Below are positions 48,188 to 52,764 of a DNA stretch of 52,764 bases, piece by piece. A program made the translations under genes and the position numbers. The stretch comes from a virus. Position 1 is the stretch's first letter, and each line of letters opens with the position of its first letter. The DNA lies in the IMG/VR virus record IMGVR_UViG_3300025133_007827, positions 1 through 52,764 of that record; one strand, written 5' to 3'. The notes under the pieces were generated by a model. The model was not told where the DNA came from. It saw nothing but the letters and a program-made list of their open reading frames with translations, and made no database searches.

Positions 48188-49077
48188 TATCTGAGTCCTC
48201 CCTCAATCCCTTTATAGATTACTGAAATTGCATCGTGCTTGTGTAACGATTCATGATGTGCACATACGACCGAAAAGTCTAATACTCGATCATCACCGTC
48301 TAAAGCATCATATGCTATCCTGGCGGCATCTTCACAGAACAGTAGGTTCGAGCCATTCAATCGAGCAAATTCTGCTTCATCCTCACGTTTACACATGACG
48401 AGTACCTCTGTCGGTATAGCAGCTCTCATCATCTCAACTAAATCTTCAATCAGTAAAACGTTAGTGGGATCTAATTCCACAGTGACGGTTGCTGTACTGC
48501 GTTGACTGTGAGAAACAACCGGTTCACCGGTTTGTTCTGTCACATACTGCCCCATCTCATAAGAACACGGACAGGCACTGGAATACACATAATCGACTGT
48601 CAAGTATATTTTAACCTGATCATCGTCACCCATACGTCCTTCTAAGACTGAAGAGTAATATTGCCACCCCTCGAGATTTGACCTCAGGGACATTTGCGTC
48701 ATTGGGTAATCAAACCTAAACTTCACATACGACTCTTTAGAATCTAGTTTATCCTTGTAGTCTTTCAAAACATCTTGTAAGAGACTAACACTCAGACTCC
48801 CGTCTATGTGATCATATAGCGTTCTAACTAACCGCGACATGTTGATGCCCTTAGTCTCACTCGTCAGAGACACATATGCAGAAACATTAGTCTTCAGCTT
48901 GATGGGATCCCCACTCCTAGCTCGATATCGAATTGGGATCTCAACTCCCTTCACTCCCACTTTCTGTATGTTAGTTTCTGCTCCCCTAGCACTCAAATAA
49001 TTCTGAACGTCTGGAAGGTTGTCCCAATCTACATTGGTAGGTAGATCAGATTGATGTACTGCGTTTTTATTATTCAT
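48187..49077 (-). CDS. folE2: GTP cyclohydrolase FolE2 (type IB)
   Basis: 296 residues from the ATG at 49077, chosen because GGAGA lies 8 bases upstream; the frame reaches 49143. TKGINMSRLVRTL (FolE2 RGxHMSRxxE region), DYVYSSACPCSYEMGQ (conserved Cys metal ligand) and AHHESLHKHDAISVI (HExxH-like ending) match the family. FolE2 makes dihydroneopterin triphosphate from GTP, the first step of both folate and 7-deazaguanine synthesis. With QueD, QueE and DpdA-like genes nearby it most likely feeds the 7-deazaguanine route. Confidence 0.85.
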   Translation of the reverse strand: MNNKNAVHQSDLPTNVDWDNLPDVQNYLSARGAETNIQKVGVKGVEIPIRYRARSGDPIKLKTNVSAYVSLTSETKGINMSRLVRTLYDHIDGSLSVSLLQDVLKDYKDKLDSKESYVKFRFDYPMTQMSLRSNLEGWQYYSSVLEGRMGDDDQVKIYLTVDYVYSSACPCSYEMGQYVTEQTGEPVVSHSQRSTATVTVELDPTNVLLIEDLVEMMRAAIPTEVLVMCKREDEAEFARLNGSNLLFCEDAARIAYDALDGDDRVLDFSVVCAHHESLHKHDAISVIYKGIEGGLR

Positions 49078-49081
49078 AGGG

Positions 49082-49906
49082 CTATTCTCCATTATTAATT
49101 GTTGTCCATGCTGCAAAGTTATGGTCGACTGACTTGAGCTCATCGTCCGTCAGGACCTTATTAAAATCTAATTTTTCCATTACGATCTCATCCACATAAC
49201 CATCATGGATCTCATTTCCGGTATACCCATACACGAAAGGCATCGATGTGTCATTTGATCTGATAAATTTATAGTCCTGATCGTAATAGTATTGTAATTC
49301 ATTTACTCCTACATTATCTGAACCCAACAGATGCATCTGTTTTCCAAATACGTCAGGAGTCATCTTGTGCTCATGAAGAAAGTCTATACATTTTATTCTA
49401 CCTCTGCTGCAGTTACCTTCCTCATAATGGTTCCCAACAAAACTTTCCGGGACTGCAAGTTTGGAAAAGCCTATCACGTCAATATCTTCTAACCGCACTA
49501 ATCTTTCATAACAACCTAACCACTCATCTTCTGTTCTACCTTGTGGGATAGCCATGAACCATGTTGAGTCATATCTGTATGGATCCTTCTTCTGTACGTA
49601 TTTCATGAAATCCTTAACTGATGCTACTGTGTCCGGACCATTAAACAGAATGTCGATCGCACATATCTCATCTGGTTCTACCAGCTTGGCTGCATCCAGC
49701 ACAAGGTCCTGTGGTACTCCTCTACCCTCTTCTTCAAACTCAAATGCTGAGTTGTCCATGATTAAGTATTTCTTGGACTTCCTATAAAAGTCCGCATATT
49801 GTTTATCTTTGTGTATCATATGAGCCAGACAAAGATGTCTATCCCCTAGATTGGCATGGCTCTCCAAATGTGGAGTGCTAGTTATCATACAGATGTCAAT
49901 GTTCAA
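49082..49906 (-). CDS. DpdA-like transglycosylase (TGT superfamily), likely inserting 7-deazaguanine in DNA
   Basis: About 274 residues from a TTG at 49906 that has AAGGAGG 5 bases upstream; ATG alternatives are at 49888 and, without Shine-Dalgarno fit, 49966. KYLIMDNSAFEFEEE at about residue 47-61 and ICAIDILFNGPD near 81-92 resemble the two catalytic Asp regions of phage DpdA proteins (DNxAFE and a later Asp), in a TIM-barrel pattern with a STPHL start and GFSKLAVPES. DpdA swaps guanine for preQ0-type bases in DNA. No tRNA-TGT zinc site (CxCxxC) is seen. Confidence 0.72.
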   Translation of the reverse strand: MNIDICMITSTPHLESHANLGDRHLCLAHMIHKDKQYADFYRKSKKYLIMDNSAFEFEEEGRGVPQDLVLDAAKLVEPDEICAIDILFNGPDTVASVKDFMKYVQKKDPYRYDSTWFMAIPQGRTEDEWLGCYERLVRLEDIDVIGFSKLAVPESFVGNHYEEGNCSRGRIKCIDFLHEHKMTPDVFGKQMHLLGSDNVGVNELQYYYDQDYKFIRSNDTSMPFVYGYTGNEIHDGYVDEIVMEKLDFNKVLTDDELKSVDHNFAAWTTINNGE

Positions 49907-50255
49907 TGATTCCTCCTTGTATATCGTCTTCGAAGACAGAAACCTTCCAGTCTCTATATTCACCATATTTCTCGTTAAGTTGTTTAAGTATAGTCTCTGC
50001 TATCATCTCACAGCTAGATGGACCGAATCGCTTTATCCATTTCCCGGGCCACGAATTATGTATTATCTTCATCAACTCTACTCGTAGCATGATGAATTCT
50101 ATTTCTCTATCATGATGTTCGACTCCACACTCAACGTAAAAATGAAAGTCATGATGATGCTCATGTTTAAGAAATCCCACTTCTGGGAAATGTTTGTCTG
50201 CGTCAGGCCAATTATGAGTTCCCAGGACCGTATGTTTTACTTTGATTCTTGCCAT
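49896..50255 (-). CDS. 6-pyruvoyl-tetrahydropterin synthase-like protein (third PTPS/QueD relative)
   Basis: 119 residues, the pterin synthase fold in small form. LGTHNWPDA (first His), FLKHEHHHDFHFYVECGVEH (HxH-type zinc site) and FGPSSCEMIAETILKQL then KVSVFEDDIQGG (PTxE..V.E-like) are visible. Members of this subfamily with SCEMIA are of uncertain activity. The gene ends within the DpdA-like start region, so the two are coupled. It may act on the same pterin or deazapurine pathway. Confidence 0.7.
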   Translation of the reverse strand: MARIKVKHTVLGTHNWPDADKHFPEVGFLKHEHHHDFHFYVECGVEHHDREIEFIMLRVELMKIIHNSWPGKWIKRFGPSSCEMIAETILKQLNEKYGEYRDWKVSVFEDDIQGGIIEH

Positions 50256-50833
50256 TCCATTATAACCTCTATTTGATCATACAAATTTTTTAGTGATTTG
50301 CTATTATCAAGTATTGTATCACATTTTTCTTTAGCGGTGGAGTTTACAAAATCCTCAGAGATGTGTTTACTCTGTTCTTCTGTTAATCCTGTTCTACCTT
50401 CAATATAAGCCACATCGCCGCCATTATTCTTGATCCAATCAAATTCAATCTCAAATCTCACATCAGATACAACTATCTTAGGATTATGTTCGGACTTTAA
50501 TTTTAGATTTTCTACCTTTGCTCTTATTGATCTCTCGAGCCAATATGTGTCCGCAATTCTATATCTCATATCCATACCATACAGCTGTAAAAATCTTCTA
50601 ATGGAAAATTTTCCATGATTTACTATCTTAGCGTCCTGCATATCCCATAACGACAGTTCTTTGTTTTTAATAGTTTCAAGGGTCTTCAAATCCATATCAA
50701 GATACTTACATAAATCGACTTTCATGGCGTCAGCTGCTGCAACTCTATGATAACCATAGTTATCAACTAAATAATCAGCTACAGTGTCTTTACCTGAACC
50801 GCCTTTGCCACACATACCAATTATTTTCATCAC
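50237..50833 (-). CDS. Deoxynucleoside monophosphate kinase (T4 gp1-like)
   Basis: 198 residues. IIGMCGKGGSGKDTVADYL at about 4-22 is the Walker A loop typical of dNMP kinases, FSIRRFLQLYGMDMRYRIAD a middle conserved part, and IVVSDVRFEIEFDWIKNNGG with VRFxxE a late motif of the family. Makes dNDPs from dNMPs. Placed amid the deazaguanine genes, it could also phosphorylate a deazaguanine nucleotide, by context only. Overlaps both neighbours. Confidence 0.85.
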   Translation of the reverse strand: MMKIIGMCGKGGSGKDTVADYLVDNYGYHRVAAADAMKVDLCKYLDMDLKTLETIKNKELSLWDMQDAKIVNHGKFSIRRFLQLYGMDMRYRIADTYWLERSIRAKVENLKLKSEHNPKIVVSDVRFEIEFDWIKNNGGDVAYIEGRTGLTEEQSKHISEDFVNSTAKEKCDTILDNSKSLKNLYDQIEVIMEWQESK

Positions 50834-51588
50834 ACCTCCCTATCTGTATCGAATGCTATAATATGGTCTCTGCCTGTCATCCTGTACCCACGCTCAGCAC
50901 AGAGTTCAAATACCTTTGGATACATCTTTATCAGAGTCTCTCTGGTGTCTCCTGCCGGCATTATATATGTTTTGCTTTTCAGTATACCCAATTTGAGTCT
51001 AAATGCTTCTATCTCGTTGATGTTTTCTTCTGTTCCATCCCATACAGGTTTAAAATGATAATCTGAGTGGTATAATAAAAGTTTTTCAATAGTATCTAAA
51101 TTCAACCGGTATCTGTTATGCGTGTCAACAAATTTTTGGTCCACGACCTTACCTTTTGGTGTAACGGCTCCAATCACTGGAACTGAATTGCTGAACTTGG
51201 GGCTCAGACTGATCAGATCAATTGGTATATCTGTTTTGATCGCATGTGAACCTTCCGTTTCCATTGTGACAAAAATACCACGCTCATGAGCAAACCACAT
51301 CAGATCATTTACTAACTCTGGATGCATGCTTGGTGATCCACCTGTGAGCATCATTTCTTTGATGTGTGGATTATCATCATATATCTTATGAACGTCTCCC
51401 CGTATATAGCGCCCCTTCTCAGGATGGATACTGGTATACCAGCTATCACACCAACCACCTTCTCCAAAATAACATCTATGTGTACATCCTGTTGTTCTTA
51501 CTGCGATGGTTGGTATACCAAATCTGCTACCTTCTGATTGTACACATCTGTACAATTCTAGTATTGGAAGTATTTTATTTCCTGTCAC
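50830..51588 (-). CDS. queE: 7-carboxy-7-deazaguanine synthase (QueE-like radical SAM enzyme)
   Basis: 252 residues. QSEGSRFGIPTIAVRTTGC at about 17-35 is the QueE substrate-loop start and CTHRC at 35-39 plus Cys47 (in GGWCDS) form the 4Fe-4S cysteines, spaced CX3CX7C, wider than the common CX3CX2C. MMLTGGSPSMHPEL gives the SAM-binding GGSP. QueE rearranges 6-carboxy-tetrahydropterin to 7-carboxy-7-deazaguanine. It lies between QueD and the dNMP kinase. The odd Cys spacing is seen in other phage or bacterial QueE variants. Confidence 0.88.
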   Translation of the reverse strand: MTGNKILPILELYRCVQSEGSRFGIPTIAVRTTGCTHRCYFGEGGWCDSWYTSIHPEKGRYIRGDVHKIYDDNPHIKEMMLTGGSPSMHPELVNDLMWFAHERGIFVTMETEGSHAIKTDIPIDLISLSPKFSNSVPVIGAVTPKGKVVDQKFVDTHNRYRLNLDTIEKLLLYHSDYHFKPVWDGTEENINEIEAFRLKLGILKSKTYIMPAGDTRETLIKMYPKVFELCAERGYRMTGRDHIIAFDTDREV

Positions 51589-52097
51589 TATGCACCCTCA
51601 AATAAGTCTTCGTTCCATTCTCTATGTCCTTGACGATACGCCATATTGGTTTGAGTTTCACGTACTTCTACTCTAAAACACCAAAGTCTTTCTGCTTCTC
51701 CTGGTCCCCATCCATCCGGAATGAATACTCCATTTATATACTTGTATAATTGATCGGCTATGGCTTCACATCCAAGGTTTGGTAATATAGTAAGTCTTGC
51801 TAATCCTTGCTTTTCTAATTCTTTATATCGATCCATTTCTGGTTCATCTTCAGCTACTAATAATGTATGATCGAATTGCTCATCAAGAAGTTGTTTAAGT
51901 TCTCTGAGTCCACCATAATCGGCAACCCAATTCCTAACATCTAAATGATCTGTACCAAAATAGAATTTAAAGCTAAAACTATATCCATGGATTACATTAC
52001 AATGACTATCTGCTCTCCATTGTCTATATGCGACTGGAAACTTATCTACATATTCTTTTGTACTAACATATTTGTATGATACTGGTGTTGTATTCAT
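51588..52097 (-). CDS. queD: QueD-like 6-carboxy-tetrahydropterin synthase, copy 1
   Basis: 169 residues. FPVAYRQWRADSHCNVIHGYS at about 20-40 replaces the usual AAHRL..C..HGH by AYRQW, SHC and HGYS: the first zinc His and the last His are changed to Tyr, while Cys33, His32 and His37 remain. Then VADYGGLRELK (the DFxxLK), FDHTLLVAED (DHxxL) and the C-terminal RVEVRET (E) match QueD. Such AxRQWxADSHCxxxHGYxF forms are a recurring phage variety. Overlaps the QueE gene by 1 base. Confidence 0.82.
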   Translation of the reverse strand: MNTTPVSYKYVSTKEYVDKFPVAYRQWRADSHCNVIHGYSFSFKFYFGTDHLDVRNWVADYGGLRELKQLLDEQFDHTLLVAEDEPEMDRYKELEKQGLARLTILPNLGCEAIADQLYKYINGVFIPDGWGPGEAERLWCFRVEVRETQTNMAYRQGHREWNEDLFEGA

Positions 52098-52549
52098 TTT
52101 TGACTCCCTAAATAATATTCAGCCATATTATCGTTGTGTTCCCAAACCTGACATTTATGTATCCTCACTCGACCATCAGTTTCTGCTTGTATTACCTCAT
52201 CAAGTTGGTTTGCTATCAATTCTGCAAACTTCTCGCAACCGACACCACCTTCAAGTATCCTTAGATCAATTATACCACGATTGTGCATTTTCTTAAACAG
52301 TGAAAGTTCCGGATCATCGGATGATACACATGTTGTGTGATCAAACATATCCTTCAACCACTTTTTCACTCCATTACGTTTGAAACATCCAAAATCAATG
52401 ACCCATCCTTTATCATCTAATTCTCCTTCAAACCAAACCTTAAATGCAAATGCATACCCGTGCATCTTACTACAGTGTGAATCAGCCTTCCATTGACGGA
52501 ATGCCGTACTGTATCCTATAAATCGTTTATAACTTCTATACTTTCCCAT
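52094..52549 (-). CDS. queD: QueD-like 6-carboxy-tetrahydropterin synthase, copy 2
   Basis: 151 residues, a tandem paralogue of the previous gene: GYSTAFRQWKADSHCSKMHG at about 12-31 and AFKVWFEG, VIDFGCFKRN, MFDHTTCVSSDDPE and CQVWEHNDNMAEY follow the same order. The same Tyr replaces the first zinc His region and the HGH last His (HGY). A one-codon overlap links the two copies. Which of the two is the active enzyme cannot be told; they may act as partners or on different substrates. Confidence 0.82.
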   Translation of the reverse strand: MGKYRSYKRFIGYSTAFRQWKADSHCSKMHGYAFAFKVWFEGELDDKGWVIDFGCFKRNGVKKWLKDMFDHTTCVSSDDPELSLFKKMHNRGIIDLRILEGGVGCEKFAELIANQLDEVIQAETDGRVRIHKCQVWEHNDNMAEYYLGSQK

Positions 52550-52558
52550 AATGTTCTC

Positions 52559-52756
52559 CTATACCGTATTAATGTAGATGGGTGTAAATTCTCCCATATA
52601 AGAACCATCTACGTTGTAATAAAAATGATCATAAGCGTCTTCCTCAGTCATTCCCTCTGATACTAAAATATCAATTATAGCATCTATGGAATATACTGCA
52701 CATCCTTTAGTGGTGTATCCTATGAGGGCTTCATCGAATCCGTCAGCAAACAGCAT
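52559..52756 (-). CDS. Conserved phage hypothetical protein, 65 aa or more
   Basis: A 65-residue reading from ATG at 52756, near the right edge. FDEALIGYTTKGCAVYSIDAIIDILVSEGM with TEEDAYDHFYYNVDGSYMGE recalls a phage family of small proteins (FDDAxIG, then a DAxxxxEGMTxEEAxxxxxYNVxGxxxGE). The start may be further right, outside the window. Function unknown. The 9-base gap before queD copy 2 suggests cotranscription. Confidence 0.65.
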   Translation of the reverse strand: MLFADGFDEALIGYTTKGCAVYSIDAIIDILVSEGMTEEDAYDHFYYNVDGSYMGEFTPIYINTV

Positions 52757-52764
52757 CTCTGCGT

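Noticed and set aside
49082-49906. Bacterial-type tRNA-guanine transglycosylase
   Set aside because: No CxCxxC...H zinc site and the protein is under 300 residues; the DNSAFE and Asp pattern suits phage DpdA better.
1-52764. Many plus-strand frames of 60-186 residues across the window
   Set aside because: Every one lies antisense to a minus-strand frame with recognised motifs or coupled start-stop junctions; none has Shine-Dalgarno spacing plus a family match, so they are shadows.

Overview
The window reads as one continuous stretch of a large tailed bacteriophage (myovirus-like, T4-supergroup-type replication genes). All of about 90 supported genes lie on the minus strand, packed with 1-26 base overlaps (ATGA, GTGA, TAATG junctions), and no rRNA, tRNA, CRISPR array or insertion sequence was seen. 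Shine-Dalgarno sites of AAGGAG type and sigma70-like promoters (TTGACT or TTGCCT, 17-base spacer, TATTCT or TATATT) suggest a proteobacterial or cyanobacterial type of host rather than a Bacteroidota host. The genome is probably marine, an inference from resemblance to families common in marine myoviruses.

Transcription runs right to left. Region A (about 45-52.8 kb) holds DNA metabolism: two tandem QueD-like enzymes, a QueE radical SAM enzyme, a dNMP kinase, a third PTPS-like protein, a DpdA-like transglycosylase, FolE2 GTP cyclohydrolase and a dCTP deaminase/dUTPase-like protein, followed by the T4-type sliding clamp (gp45), clamp loader ATPase (gp44), two small proteins, the clamp loader small subunit (gp62) and a Cas4/RecB-like nuclease. 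Together the first group looks like a pathway that makes a 7-deazaguanine base and puts it into DNA; QueC is not in the window.

Region B (about 14.5-43.4 kb) is an almost unbroken carbohydrate locus of roughly 30 genes: GT-A, GT-B, GT8-like, GT61 and GT-D-like glycosyltransferases, two DegT aminotransferases, three NAD-dependent epimerase/dehydratases, a WbqC-like protein, LmbE-like and NodB-like deacetylases, a sulfotransferase, methyltransferases, two sugar-phosphate nucleotidyltransferases, a HAD phosphatase, a GDPD-like protein, a kinase-class II aldolase fusion and a glycosyltransferase-methyltransferase fusion. It resembles a bacterial O-antigen or capsule locus carried by a phage. Its product is unknown (virion glycosylation, remodelling of host surface glycan, or other). 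Part of it (about 27.4-30.3 kb) is clearly richer in A+T.

Region C (1-14.5 kb) holds many small accessory genes: a SET-domain protein, a staphylococcal-nuclease-like protein, a phosphoribosyltransferase, a DenV-like repair glycosylase, a MazG-like hydrolase, ClpP, an ATP-dependent DNA ligase, a SWIM-type zinc protein, a degenerate HNH protein, several exported proteins and at least seven very small membrane proteins. Four sigma70-like promoters are visible here; two share a 60-base duplicated block and two sit directly after long stem-loops and next to near-leaderless start codons.
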